A program made the translations under genes and the position numbers. The notes under the pieces are model-generated. The model saw only the letters and a list, made by a program, of their open reading frames with translations, was not told where the DNA came from and ran no database searches. 64,000 nucleotides of DNA from Whalleya microplaca (Eukaryota > Ascomycota > Sordariomycetes > Xylariales > Xylariaceae), in NCBI GenBank assembly GCA_022497155.1, contig MU385742.1, positions 434,001 through 498,000 of the forward strand, in the 5' to 3' direction. Shown here piece after piece: positions 1 through 12,297 of this stretch. Each line of letters opens with the position of its first letter. Position 1 is the stretch's first letter.

Positions 1-586
1 ATAGATCACTGGGGCCCTGTCGCTGCCAATGGGCCTTCGTGATCAAATCGTCGGGATCCGTGGGCAATTCGGGAAGGGCGGGTTTGTTCGTCCTCCCCGT
101 CGTAGGTGGTGGAGGAAGTGCTGTTTCGTTCGATTCGAATACCTCTAGGCCGCGAAGCTTCTGGTTGATGAGGGAAAGCGGCTGGAAGCGCTTCGCCTTG
201 AGGACCTGCTTGTCGATCCACGACTTGACCTCATCCTGCTCGAACTCCGGCAGTTCCTGGTGGTTATCGTCGATGTGCCGGTTCAGCTGTAGCAAGGTCA
301 ACATCTCCTCCTCGCAGATGGGACACACAAGTTTGGAGCCCGCATGGCCGGCACTGCTGGGACCTCCCAAGCTTATGTTGGAGGTGAGGTCTTGGGGGAA
401 GTCGGGTAAGGGGCTCGAGGTGCCGGGCGAGATGGAGGAAGCACCAGGTGATCCGATAGATAGGGTGCTGTCGGAGGGCGCGGATGGGCTGGCAGCCCGC
501 TCTCGTTTCACGGCCGGGGGAGCAGGAGGCGCGAGGCCCTTCCCGTTCCCCAGTATCCTCCCTCCGCCGAGCTTACGACCGGACAT
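1..586 (-). CDS. pep7: Pep7/Vac1-like endosomal FYVE protein, N-terminal part (runs off the window)
   Basis: This is the first 195 codons of a gene that continues past position 1. The ATG is at 586-584 on the minus strand and the frame is open to the window edge with no intron. The protein starts MSGRKLGGGRILG, continues through a Ser/Pro-rich stretch, and carries a C2H2 zinc finger with Cys88, Cys91, His104 and His109. A frame-conserved segment ending in KAHWQRQ follows, just where the FYVE finger begins in fungal Pep7/Vac1 (rabenosyn-type) proteins; the FYVE domain itself is outside the window. Family members bind PI3P on endosomes and tether Golgi-derived vesicles to the pre-vacuolar compartment with Rab5 and Vps45. 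The gene is divergent from MET8. The identification rests on the N-terminus and finger only. Confidence 0.8.
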   Translation of the reverse strand, partial: MSGRKLGGGRILGNGKGLAPPAPPAVKRERAASPSAPSDSTLSIGSPGASSISPGTSSPLPDFPQDLTSNISLGGPSSAGHAGSKLVCPICEEEMLTLLQLNRHIDDNHQELPEFEQDEVKSWIDKQVLKAKRFQPLSLINQKLRGLEVFESNETALPPPPTTGRTNKPALPELPTDPDDLITKAHWQRQGPSDL

Positions 587-672
587 TATGAGCTTCTCCT
601 AGAAATCGGTCGCGGGTTGTAGTTGTGAAGCCATTGGGGGGAGGGGACCTTGCACCCTCACCCTCGATACCA

Positions 673-676
<4 letters not shown>

Positions 677-719
<43 letters not shown>
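677..719. repeat. (TG)n microsatellite, about 21 units
   Basis: An uninterrupted TG dinucleotide run lies in the pep7 5' flank, about 90 bp upstream of its ATG. It is followed by a short GTAT-type tetranucleotide stretch. Confidence 0.95.
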
Positions 720-723
<4 letters not shown>

Positions 724-770
724 ACGTATGTATGTATGGTCACCGCTCGCTAGCCGTTGAGAGTTGGGGT

Positions 771-778
771 TTGAGATT

Positions 779-810
<32 letters not shown>
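771..810. repeat. Short TTGAGGG tandem repeat
   Basis: Four to five 7-bp units of TTGAGGG. It resembles fungal telomere repeat (TTAGGG) but differs in length and sequence and is internal. Confidence 0.85.
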
Positions 811-811
<1 letters not shown>

Positions 812-1517
812 ATCGAGAAGCTGTTGAATTGCTGTGGAATTAATAAATTCAAGATCTCTCTCAACAGTTTGGTACAGAGTTAGTATAGAATGACAATATC
901 CCATTTGCCCATGGGCAGCGGGTCGGCGGTTTGCAGTTGCGTAGTTGTAGAAGGAGAGGAGCGAATCAAACGATTTCACATGGCGGGAAAGTAATAAACT
1001 GTAAACTGTGACAGTTGATTAATATTATGTAATCTGTGTACATACACATATACGTACGGAGTACTTCCAGTCGGAATACAGAGGTAATCTGTACATGTAC
1101 ATACATAACTGTAGCATCCGGGGCGTTATGGCGGCTCTCCACTATAATTAGGCATAATTAGGCGCGCTGGCTTGCCGCCTGTCGAGCCAATACATGTAGG
1201 CCCTGGTCACCCACCGTCACAAGGGGACCGTTTCGTCATCATCTCTTTTTTTTTTTTCTGTTTCTGTTTTTTTGCCCTTGGGCTGCTTGGACCAAATCAA
1301 AAGCTCCATGTCCCGTGTCAGGCGTGTCCAGTCAAAAACTACCTTTTATGTACGCTACACGTATGCTCGCTCTATCTCTCTATCTCCGGGGCCAGTCCTC
1401 GAAACAAAATCAATAAAATAATAAAAGCATGATAAAAACATCTATTATGTACATATATGCTGCATAAATCTTTACTGGACCTCGCTGAATAAGAGAAGAG
1501 AAGAGAAGAGAAGAAGC

Positions 1518-2464
1518 ATGGCCAATGATACCAACGATGGCAACAAGTTCCTCAAGGTCCAAGGCGGTGGGAGTCTGATTCTGGCCTGGCAGATCAGGAA
1601 CAAGCATGTCCTGGTGGTGGGCGGAGGCGAGGTAAGCATATCAAAACCATATCTCTTCAAACTCCAAACCCCTTTTCACTTGAACCATACCTACCAGGAT
1701 AGGATAGACAGACATATATATATATATACATATACTAACTCCTGTCTCCCCGGCCCACGCAGGTCGCCGCAGGACGCATCCTCAACGTCCTCAACGCCGA
1801 CGCCAACGTGACGGTCGTGAGCCCGTCCGCGGGCCTGAACCCGGAGGTGCGGCACCGCATCGACAACAAGGAGGTGACGCACGTGGACCGGGTGTTCCAG
1901 CCGTCGGACCTCGAGACGCTGGCGCCGGGCCACCCGGGCCCCCCGGACATGGTGCTGGTGGCGGTGGACGACGCGGCGGCGTCGACGCAGATCTGGAAGC
2001 TGTGCCGGGAGCGGCGCATCCCCGCCAACGTCGCCGACGTGCCGCCCGAGTGCGACTTCTACTTCGGCAGCGTGCACCGCGACGGCCCGCTGCAGATCAT
2101 GGTCAGCACCAACGGCAAGGGCCCGCGCCTCGCCGCCGCCATCCGCCGCTTCATCGCCGCCCGCCTGCCCCCGCGCGTCGGCGACGCCGTCGAGCGCGTC
2201 GGCGAGCTGCGCACGCGCCTGCGCGAGGCCGCCCCCGGCCCCGACGAGGGCCCCAAGCGCATGCGCTGGATCACCCGCGTCAGCGATGCGTATAGCTGGA
2301 ACGACCTGTGCGCGCTCACCGACGAGGACATGACGAACCTGCTGACCTTCTACCGGGCCAACAAGGTGCCCAGCTTGGACGTGCTGAAGAGCATGCGTGG
2401 AGGCGGGGCCCCGGAGGATGTCGACGTCTTTGATGGGTCTTTCGGTTTTAGCGTTGGAACCTGA
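1518..2464 (+). CDS. MET8: Siroheme synthase: precorrin-2 dehydrogenase / sirohydrochlorin ferrochelatase
   Basis: Exons are 1518-1631 and 1763-2464 (intron 1632-1762, GTAAGC...CGCAG), giving 271 residues, close to yeast Met8p. Met8p oxidises precorrin-2 with NAD+ and inserts iron, making siroheme for sulfite and nitrite reductase. The Rossmann motif VLVVGGGEVAAGR (residues about 31-43) is split by the intron between Glu38 and Val39. The conserved core ANVADVPPECDFYFGS is the region that supplies the catalytic Asp of Met8p. The C-terminal helical half (about 140-271) contains the family signatures GPLQIMVSTNGKGPR and EEGPKRM-like DEGPKRM. The start is the first ATG, preceded by a purine-rich leader. 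Exon 2 is very GC-rich compared with its surroundings, giving long antisense ORFs that are shadows. The sulfate permease at 49.7 kb serves the same sulfur pathway but is unlinked. Confidence 0.95.
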
Positions 2465-5400
2465 TATATGTAAGCTCGATGATTGAATACTTGGCAGGTA
2501 GGGTTCTGTTCTGGGTATGGTACGCTGCCCTGTGAGTTCTCGATAGGAGATCTTCACCTTACAGTAGCAACGCTAGGCCGGACTGTATAGAGACTCCCGA
2601 CCCGCCCAAAATCTCATGTTGCCGGGCGAATGAGTCAGAGTCGAGAAATCGAACTAGCCATATAGCTTGGGAGGATATCCAACCCTCGGTGTTCTCCAAG
2701 ATGCCTTGAACGTTGCAGTGTGCAATCTAAAATATTATAAGTAACCTACACAGTTAGAAGAGTGAACTAGGTGCTCTTACATGTACCAGGACGTACCTTA
2801 GTCATCGGTGTCTACGTCAACTATACATGGCAGACTGTATTGATATTTCGATAAACGATACATTGAACTCCTATTGGAGTAGCCGATCGAGGTACAAGTG
2901 AATGTATTTGTAGATTTTGTATGCTTTCTAATATTTGTTACCTAGCTCAGACCCCCAGCATTCAGGGGCAACCCGTTGATAGGGCTCCTCGCCGCAGGAA
3001 TATATATTGAACGTATTTTGGATGCACACATAAATCGGCTTCGATAATCAGGCATATTTAAAGGTTAATATCATCTTTGTCAAGGTGCTGGATAGCTATA
3101 CCTAAGCCTCTGCCAAATCAACTAGCAAAACTCGATACCTCACGTATTCCTTTTACTTGACCGTCACTTCTCTTAGTGGCCACCTACGTCGTCGTCAAAC
3201 CGTGACTAAAGGGGCTTAACTTATAATAAAGAGCTAGCGAGATGGCGAACTAAAGGTAATATATGAATTCTTTGCTCTGGCTATGGGTCAAAGATAGATG
3301 ATACCCATATAATAGAGATATGCCGCCTCTTCACATGCCCTCAGGAAGGCCTGGGCAGCTCATCCTACCTCCCAGCGCTCTATATACCAATTGATCAACT
3401 AAGCCAGTTCTCTGGAATACGTAGGTCGTTTAGAAATCGCACTCTGCATGTCGGCTGCGGCGTGAACTGTCGTCATATGCCTCGACGACCTCTCTTCACT
3501 AGTAGTGTGAGAATTGGGAAGGTTGGGCGACCTACATGCTGAATTGAAACAACATCCCCCAAGGGCTCTAGATACACTGATACTTGGGCTTTACAAAAGT
3601 CGACGGGCACTTATCCTAGATCTTTGGTAGAGAGTGGCGATAGTTAATCTGCGAAACGCTACTCTGCTCGTGGTCGGCTCCAGTAATACGAGTGCTGGAA
3701 TGTAAGGTATAGCAAGACCCGTGAGCATATTGAAGCTGGCCTTGTAACTGGATAGGGGACAGACTATGATATAGGGTGAGCAATGCTTGAAGGAATCTTT
3801 CCGCGCAGTGAAAATCTGGTGGCTAGCTGGTAGTCACAACTTACCTCAGTTAGATTGATAATAGTGAATGTGAGTGAGTTGTGTGTTATGTATTTGACTA
3901 GCACCTAAGTAAAGAAAGAAAATAATAAAATATAGAAAGCTCACAACCAAATATAATCGCACGCAACACTATAGTAAACTTAAAGTGAACCTCTTCCCTT
4001 ACCCTTACCCCCTAAACTGAAGTAAGCATTGATAGGAGCGAACCCTCTGAAGAATATTATGACAATTAGTCTAAGTTACGGAGCCGATGGTAAAAGGCTA
4101 TGGCAGATACTAGGTTCTACTGTTAGTGGTTATCGACATGCATATGACATTCTCTCATGAGTCGCCTAACTACTATTGGTCGAAGTCTCACGGTAGATAT
4201 ATATATAGAAAGGTAGTTTTCTAACCCGAGGACGTCTTAGACACATCACACCCAAATATTCGCAAATGTTCACAAGCTAGGCAACTGGATATGTCAATCC
4301 TAAATATAAGCTCTATTGCCAGGTTTGATGCGCGTTTGGCAACAGTGTTAGAGGCGATTACTGTTTGTGCTAAAGAGGAGCCTATCCCTAAGCCCAGGAA
4401 ACGACCGTTCCAAGTACTCATTCTCCATTATCGAGTATGGAGCCGATGGTAAATTGCTTTTGTACGGTAGTATGTATTCATTTACGTAGCTAGCTGCTCT
4501 CACTTCTACATGTAGCTAACCAAACCTTGGACCAATCAAGCCTCGTTAGTATGTATACGTTTCATCAGAGACGCAGTCGGTAAGTGGGTAGCTCTTGTTA
4601 GCTGGCTCAACCCATGCGCCGCGAGCAGCCACGGACAGCCGACGTACACTGGAAACATACTAATTAAAGCATTGGAAATCAGAGCTTCTGGAACCATATA
4701 CTTCACGGCACCAGCGGCCTTTCGGAAGCGCCCATCCAATCAGATGGCGGGTCAACACACCGCTGTATAGTCCGCTATGAAGGGGTGGGGGAACGGTCCG
4801 GGGATAGATATGCTCGGGACCAGGTATGCATGACGAGGGAATGTTGATGCAATGAGCTACGGATATGGGGATATGTAAAAGTCTCCTGATTGTGGCGATG
4901 GTGTATGGATGCAGAATTGGGTGCAGAATTGGATGTAGAATAGGGGGTTGGATGGGGGTTGACTAGAGCAGCAACATACATACACATGCTTGTGTGTTTT
5001 CTATCAACGGAGATAAGACCTGAAGATACCTAACTAAGGAAGCACAGTAGGAATAGATACATATGTTCCATTGAACTGGCTTTGCGAGAAATATATGTAT
5101 TCAATGCATTTAGCTCTATGAATAACTCTACCCTCTAAGGAGCCTGTAATGCGATACTCCCTTGATAGTAACCACCATAGGTCATCATTTAGTTCACATG
5201 CTTTGATTGACATTAAAATGCTAGTATCGTTGGTTCCTAACGATAGGTTATGCTGTATGACTGTTGAACTGGGGATACCGAGTAGGTAAAGGGGGTTTAG
5301 ATACAGACGATAGCTTGTAAACTAGAACGCATATGGGTAATTGATATGTTGAACCTAACAAGAGTTATATTGGTTAATGGCAATGCAACATATCTTGCTT

Positions 5401-8400
5401 GAGAGCGAGTATGCTAAATTAAAACCTACAGGAAAAGCAAATGAACGACAGTATGTGCGGTCAGATGTGGCGCAACGATTTCCATATAATCCCTCATATT
5501 CCGGTACACTGTAAGGGAACGACATGCTACATATATTAGAATAGTCTGAGTGAGCGAATATTTGAATTTCCTAGACCGAGTCTTGCATTGTTGTCCACGT
5601 CTCTGGGCAAGAAATGGCGAGGTACCTCATATAGATCTGGAAAGATTTGTCAAGTTTCATATAATTTATCATCTATGGATACCACATAGGCCCATTTACT
5701 ACCATTTCTAGCTCATGCAAGTCGAACTCGGTTGCTTTTTTATTAGCTGAGGCTCTGGTCACGCCGTCTGCCATAATATTCCTTTATCAGAACTTGCCGG
5801 TAGTCCCGCATTTTAGACATTAACAATAAAAATAATCGAGGAGCGTAACGATTATTTATTTCGTGTAATCAATGAACTCCCTCGGAATTCTTGTATAGTA
5901 TCAAGAATGAGATAAGTTTATACATGCTCTGTGTGAAAAGCTTATGTCGAATGGGGATTTTAAGGATGTACAATTTGAACAATCCTGAAGACAACGGGGA
6001 TTTTTAGAACCACGAGCAACAGAGGGTGGTTAGACAAACAGATAGGCCCCTTATCAGGTGCCCAGAATGCTGACCCTCACTACAAGTTCGTTAAGGGGCT
6101 AATTAATGCAGCAATGTCTGTAGTTATCCGATACACTACCTGCAAAACAAGATATACGAGTGCGTAAACATCTTCCATGTAGCTTATAACGTAATGGATA
6201 ATGGTATTGTCGACTTAAATTTAGATATTGATAACAAACCAATAGGCCTCGGTTGGAAGACTACTTGTCTTAATCTTTTCTGCAGAATCTCTAGTAGGAA
6301 GACCACTAATCCACATATAGTTGAATAAAAACGTATCAAACAACATGGCCACCGAAAAGACCCGCCGGTTTACACTGTCATACTTATGGTTCGTTCTAAC
6401 AGGTCAACAGCGTGGTCTGAATATTGGTCTTTTTTGGGGGAGGGGGGTTCTGTTATGTAACCTGAAGTGGACAAATGCGCTAGGCTGTCCCCCTTCATAT
6501 ATCCGAACATGAGAGTAAGGAATCTAGATCGAGATACAAGATAGTGTCAGTGGCCCTCATAGTTAGTTCTATAGAGGCGTGTACGTTTTGCTGCTGTTGG
6601 AGCTGAGGCAGTGGCTACGTTTGGAATTGATACTGCATATACTAATTATGTTAATAGGAATTACCCTCCATCCAAGAGTTTATCATAAAGGTAGCTGAGA
6701 GAACTTGACGGTTACGGCCATACGAGCGGGATTAGTGGGTAGATAGATAGACTCCCGAAGTGCCAATGAAATAAAAGAATATCAGGGGTCGAGAATGCAT
6801 TTACGACTGAGCAACACATTTCCAACGGCTAGATGTATGCGGGAATGATCTCTATATCGCGGAATTGGCTGCAAATGCTAAACATACCTAGGATTAAACT
6901 TGGAAGAAGCAATCGGCCATGATTGACATTGATACTGGTATCTCTCATGCTATCGGATAAAATCCCCTCGTACCTGATCCACGAGCGCGCGATATGCTAC
7001 CTATTCCTACGGGCTACGATGAGACTATACTGAAGATAATGGCTTGATAATGGTAATACTAACCATATCCGTTGATATTTTTGCTATCTGTTCTAGTTTC
7101 CGAAATGTAATGTGTACGTGGATGGGGGTGCTTCCGATCTCAACTAGGACTATGGCCTACACCGCTCATCGTGAAATCGCCTCACTGATTTCAAAAGTCA
7201 AGAGGATGTTCATATTTTGCTGTTGCAAGATACATGCCCGTGGCTATGGTTAATTTAGGAGCTAATTTTGGGCAGCGAATACTGCTGCCCCTGATGTACT
7301 TCTCCAGTCAATCGTCAACAGTCTCCATCCATAAGGCTACCGTAACTGGCCGCGGTACAAAAGAGGCGCACGCTTTCCTGTAGCATGAAAATAGCATTGC
7401 CTCTGACATGTCATGATCTGTTGCCTCGGGAATGCGATACGGGGTAAATGCTGAGGTCTGCATGCCATGCTTCAGCGATGCCTGTGCTCAGGTAAGTAAA
7501 CCACAATTCCTTTTGAATGAAGGATAGAGCGCAAAGCATGTGAATACCGGATAAAATCTTCGTGCGGATCTGGCATGGAACATCATGTCAGGCTGCGGCT
7601 ACGCGTACATGACATCCCCAATGCTCCGGAGAAGAGGCTCTTGCGAAGACACCAAGTCCTATCTACTAATTTAGGGAGCATCATTTCAATATTCCACCCC
7701 CTTTAGGAATATACGGCACTGACAAGTAGAAGCTATGTAGACTTCGATACTAAACATCAAATTTGCAACAGAGAATTTGGAAAACCGGACTCAAGGTAAC
7801 AAATAACTGGCTTGGCATGCCAGAAATCGGACCGCAACGGCGTAATATCGTCGTTCGTTCATCCGTAGTTCCTCTGCAAGATAGTTGACTATCAATCATG
7901 GCATTCTGTTTGGCATGCCGATCAAAGCCACCATAATGGCCAAGAACCCGGAGGATTGTCCACGGCTCGCTAGTGGATTGCGACAGTTACTTGACGACCT
8001 AGCACTGGGCAGCTAGGCTAGCTGGCTATGAGAATTCTAGGGAAACTTCGGCAAGAATGGACAGAAAAAGCAAAGAGGCTATCCTCAATGCCCCTCGTAA
8101 GCTAAAGGTGGCTCGTCCGCCCCTTTAGAACCTACCTGGGGTTCCCCTGCAATCAACCGCTGTGACGGAGCTTACCAGCGCCATTTGGCTTGTAAATCGT
8201 GCCATTAGGTGCAGTCATAGCCCAAAAGGGAAAAGACGTGCTTGTGCTGGACCAGCCCCCGAAAAAGTTTTTTACGTACTATGTAGTCGAGGGACTCGCC
8301 TCTCTGGTTCAAGAAATATCCTGTTATAGTTCACCTAGGTGGAGGATCATTCAGACCTAGATGAATTAGGGGGTCGTTTCACGGCAGAGTGTGATTGAGA
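2465..8400. other. Gene-free, repeat-poor AT-leaning DNA
   Basis: No open frame above about 70 codons, no recognisable motif and no clear transposon end was found on either strand. One short duplicated string, GGAGCCGATGGTAAA, occurs near 4080 and 4440. The composition (many TATA, TAGCTA and TACCTA strings) fits old, decayed intergenic DNA. Confidence 0.6.
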
Positions 8401-11400
8401 AGGGGGACGGACTGCCGACGTGGGTTGTGGTTTGGATCAACGAGATTCAGACAGATCAATCAGGCAGTCCTTAACCCAGATCCAGCGATCCCTTGGAATC
8501 CAACGAGTCCAAGCGGCGGGAACGTGCATGAATTAGAAACGTGTTGTAGGGAACCCTCGCAGTAGCGGCTAGCTCTTCGCCGCCGTTCATTCGATAGCAT
8601 CTATAGTTCCGAGTCTTGAACTGCACCTGTGGTTGAACCGGACGATATCATGATGCGTCCGGCGAGGATTGCAGCAGTTAGCCTACATTCACAATGGGGG
8701 CACACATCTTCCTAGGGGAAGGAAACAGGGTGATTATGTTGAATATAATGACTCGTTAGATGCCGAGTACAAAATCCACGCGCGGCTCGTTTGCGGAACA
8801 GAGATACATGGACTTATTTTGCTTCTTGCTACGTAGAAGAAATCATCACAAAGATGTCCATGAAATGGCCTCCCAAGTCAAAGTCAAATCGGCATGGCGA
8901 CAGCTGTAATAGCCGTCGAACGCCAGGAGTTCCACGGCTGACCACCATCGTGCACATGACCAGAACGCCTCCTGCAGGAATAAGTTGGGTGTTTGTAAAA
9001 GTTACCCACTGACCAAGTAGCCGGCTCCTCTGCATCATCAGACCCTTGGGACCACGGGAGGCCGCAGATGCCGGCCATTGATTAATCGTCACAGGTTGCC
9101 GGGTACCAGGGCTCCGGTAACAGTTCCACCGCCATCGTCAGGTCACGTATCTTCCCGATTTCTGAATCCCTGTCCACAGCCTAGCTGGGAAGATTGGAAG
9201 ACATGTTATCCTCTCCCTCACGGCCGCTCGGAGTCCAGATCACTACGTTGCGGCTTGACAATTGTCGAGACATCGGAGACAATTAGATTATGCTATATAG
9301 TGTCTGGAAGCGAGTACGGACGTCAGTCGGGATCACTTCTTACTATGACCGCTTCTTTACCGGCTGAGTGCATCATCTTCCGGCGACTTACTGTGTTGAC
9401 ATGCAAACTCTCCTGTTGCCATTGTCATATTCTACTATAGAGCCAATACTGATACTCAAAAGGACAAGGCAGCTGCATTCTCGCACTGCCTCGTTCTGAT
9501 CTACTAGGCACCATTGCGTCGCAATCTAGTCAGACCTTGAGGGAGGGGGGCGGGGCCAAGTTCTCTATGTAAGCTTAACTAACCTTTCGCGGCCGTCATG
9601 TCGTGGTCTATTAGTGTTTTCATGAGTTACCTTTCTCAACTCGCACCTCACGATGGCCTCTTGTACCTCTTGTGCGTTGCGGTTGCACAAGGTCGTTCAA
9701 CATGGGCATCTCAGGAAACCAAAAGGGCTTAGGCGACACAAGCCCACCATCATAGACCTGGCCTAAGCTTGTCTTGTTGGTCACACTGCAGCGAAGCGCA
9801 CGTCCTGTTTTACGGACGTAAATCTCGCTGTGGTCGGAGTACACGCATCGCTGCAGGATCGAGCGACACACCGAGATGAGGTACGCAAGAGACGGGTAGC
9901 TGCTTCGCTTGCGCGTGTCCTACTAACCGAGTCCATTTGGCTACTGGAATTGCAAGCGAATCTGGTGCAAGCCGAGCCAACGCGCTTGAGGATGCTGGCC
10001 AGTTCGTTACGAGGTCGTGATGAAAACAACAAAATATCACATTCCGAGAGCTGGGCCGGTTGTGGTGGATAGGAGACTCTTAGATCTGGGTCGTTGGCTT
10101 TGACGTAAAGCTGCATCCATCTCATCAATTTGATATATGAGTGTAACGTTGAGATCTGAGCTACGGCCGCGCCTTTTACGGCAAATGCAAACAACTGGCA
10201 AAGCCTTTCGCCTTCTGCTGTATGTCTAGCTGTCTAATCTATTCGGAGCTACTCTGTCGCAGAAGTAGCTTTCGATGAATGTTAAAGCATTTGGCTCGAT
10301 GGGAAGCCGTTGGTAGAATGCGACTTAACATCTCGTCAACATAAGCATATCTTGATTCTTATATAGTGGATCTCCATCTCTTTATAGATGTCACGTATCA
10401 ATAGTTGCGGTCGTAAGAGGAAATACGCTGACTGCGGTTCCTTATGAGGATTGGATTAGACCGTTCAGAGTCTCATCAAGCTGTTTGGTGGCTTGGAACA
10501 CCACGTTTTGTAGGGATGTTGACAACGTGCAGAAGGGTGATCTATCACGTCTCAGTGTAGTGTAGATTAGATGCTGCAAGGGCTCGAAACATCTTCTCAG
10601 ATCGCAGCATCTTTTAGTTCGTCATTCCGATCGAAGTTCAAGACAAGCCGTTGAACTCAGATCCAGACAGATTGGCTGCTTCCATCAACACGTCCACGTT
10701 CGCGCTAACTGCACCGCGCCAGTGTTGGATAAAGTCAGACAGTCGCCGTGGATTACACAATCGAGTGGACAGGACACAGGCCCAAAGCACGAGGCAGGCC
10801 AACACCAGATCCAAGGTGTTGGGCTTGGGAAGTTTGAGAGACATCGAAACTTTGTGGATCATGAAGCTCGAAACATTGACGAGAACGCTAGAATCGATTC
10901 GGCTGGCTGAGCGCTCGCCGGCTTGTCGGTTCCCTCCCGTTGTTACATGGCTCAATGACAACCGGAGTGCCCTCCTGGCTATTCCTGGCTGCTGTTGTGA
11001 CCGTCACACAGCATGTAGAGTCGTGCTGCATCTTCCCAAGCGCCAGGATCGGGCCCCCCAAAAGGGAGGGCGCGAGATCTGGAAGAGACAATATCGCTCT
11101 GCATGATCTCTGCGCACGCCTAGCGTGTTCCTCGTTTCCCGTTACTGTTCTCGGCCAAGCTGCTGTTGACGATAAATGAAAAGCGGTGCTTCTGTTGTTG
11201 CATACGTACGTCTTTCCTTCAGCGCGATAGGGGGAAGGAAAGCAACTCATCCAACAAGCAAGCAGAGAGCCCCCTTTCAAGACCTCGCGCGGACCTCGAC
11301 AGCTTCCGTGGGCGCATAACACCTGACCTGACCTGTCCTGCAGTGAGATACGCCACTAGAACACTACTGCATAGTAGTAGATCTTGCCGCATGCCGTATC

Positions 11401-11700
11401 GACCAATCTATCGTTTTTGCTGAACAGGTGGAGTACACGATCGATTGCCGAGAAAGGATCCATCAAGGGTTTCCCCTGATCGGTCAAATAACCTCTGAAA
11501 CCCTGCCTGGACTAACGTTGGCCCATTCTCGGTCTGAGCCGAAGAGTCTAGGGGTCTGTCTGTGTGGCTGCTAGTAGTATTTCCCATACCAAATGACATT
11601 GACAACATGAATGGGAAAAAGGCCTGGCAACAATTTTACTCTGTGCATAATACGTAATAAAAGCTTGGTATCTATTTTTTCTTCTTCTCTTTCCTGACCC
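8401..11700. other. Gene-free region with weak coding-like fragments
   Basis: This stretch has higher GC than the preceding 6 kb and several frames of 80-150 codons on both strands (for example minus 10961-10638, minus 10194-9781, plus 10651-11106). None has a recognisable domain, a convincing start or matching splice sites. The minus frame at 10961-10638 looks most protein-like, with a hydrophobic stretch TLDLVLACLVLWACVLS. It may be a decayed gene. No function is proposed. Confidence 0.35.
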
Positions 11701-11917
11701 CACACACTGTCGGCAATCTCCCTTGTCAGGATCCAATGAGCTTTATGATGCCTTGCGTCAAAGCTAGTGGCAGATCACCATCATTGTAGCTACCTACTTA
11801 CCTTTACTTACGATACTTACATTATACATACAGGCCAAAGGAGTCGGCGTTACCCCTGTTGGAATGACCAAACTTGAATACAGGCGCGTGGCGCGTAGGG
11901 AGCATATTGGCGTACAC

Positions 11918-12297
11918 AGGCTCTATTGCTCAATGGCGTCGAATCCTTCATGGGTTTATTGCTTCTGAAAAAGGCTATTCATCACAAGAAGTCATACTCT
12001 ATCCTTAGTATAAATCCAGCTAGTTCGATTGGTAGGGAGATATTGAATGCGTTGAGATCGGTTTGTAGATCTACCGTTTACATCCTCAAACACGACCAAT
12101 GGTCAATGCCATCTGAATTATCCGGTTATAATTTGGAATACGGGGGCAAAGAAGCTGCTTTCGTCATACACGAGTGTTTAGTAGCTTGGTTCCAGGAGAC
12201 GGGGTCGTGTTACGATGGTTCTCTCATCGCGAATCTGCGACAAACCTTAGAGTGTGACAGCCAGATTTGGTTCCCGGCGCCAAGGAACGTTGATTAG
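11918..12297 (+). pseudogene. Unrecognised gene fragment (possible terminal exon)
   Basis: A plus-strand frame is open from a splice-acceptor-like CACAG just before 11920 to a TAG at 12295-12297. It has no good upstream ATG; the first in-frame Met is inside (MGLLLLKK). The translation looks like real protein, with mixed hydrophobic and charged helices such as GREILNALRSV, KEAAFVIHECLVAWFQETG and a Trp-containing tail. I find no upstream exon and recognise no family. It is most simply a remnant of the 3' end of a gene, or the last exon of a gene whose other exons I cannot see. Confidence 0.35.

Larger units (their letters stand above)
587..1517. promoter_or_regulatory. Shared divergent promoter between pep7 and MET8
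   Basis: This 930-bp gap lies between two start codons that point away from each other, so it must hold both promoters. It contains a (TG)21 tract at 677-719, a 7-bp TTGAGGG repeat at about 771-810, a T-rich tract near 1245-1275 and a purine run of AAGAG units (about 1491-1515) ending right before the MET8 ATG. No transcription-factor site was assigned. Confidence 0.5.

Noticed and set aside
771..810. Internal telomere repeat
   Set aside because: The unit is TTGAGGG (7 bp), not TTAGGG, with only a few copies.
1691..2557. 288-codon minus-strand ORF antisense to MET8
   Set aside because: It is a by-product of the very GC-rich MET8 exon 2; the translation is Arg/Ala/His-rich with no domain, and the plus strand has a clear Met8 protein.
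10888..11322. 145-codon minus-strand ORF
   Set aside because: No recognisable domain; overlaps equally long frames on the other strand, as expected by chance in GC-richer DNA.
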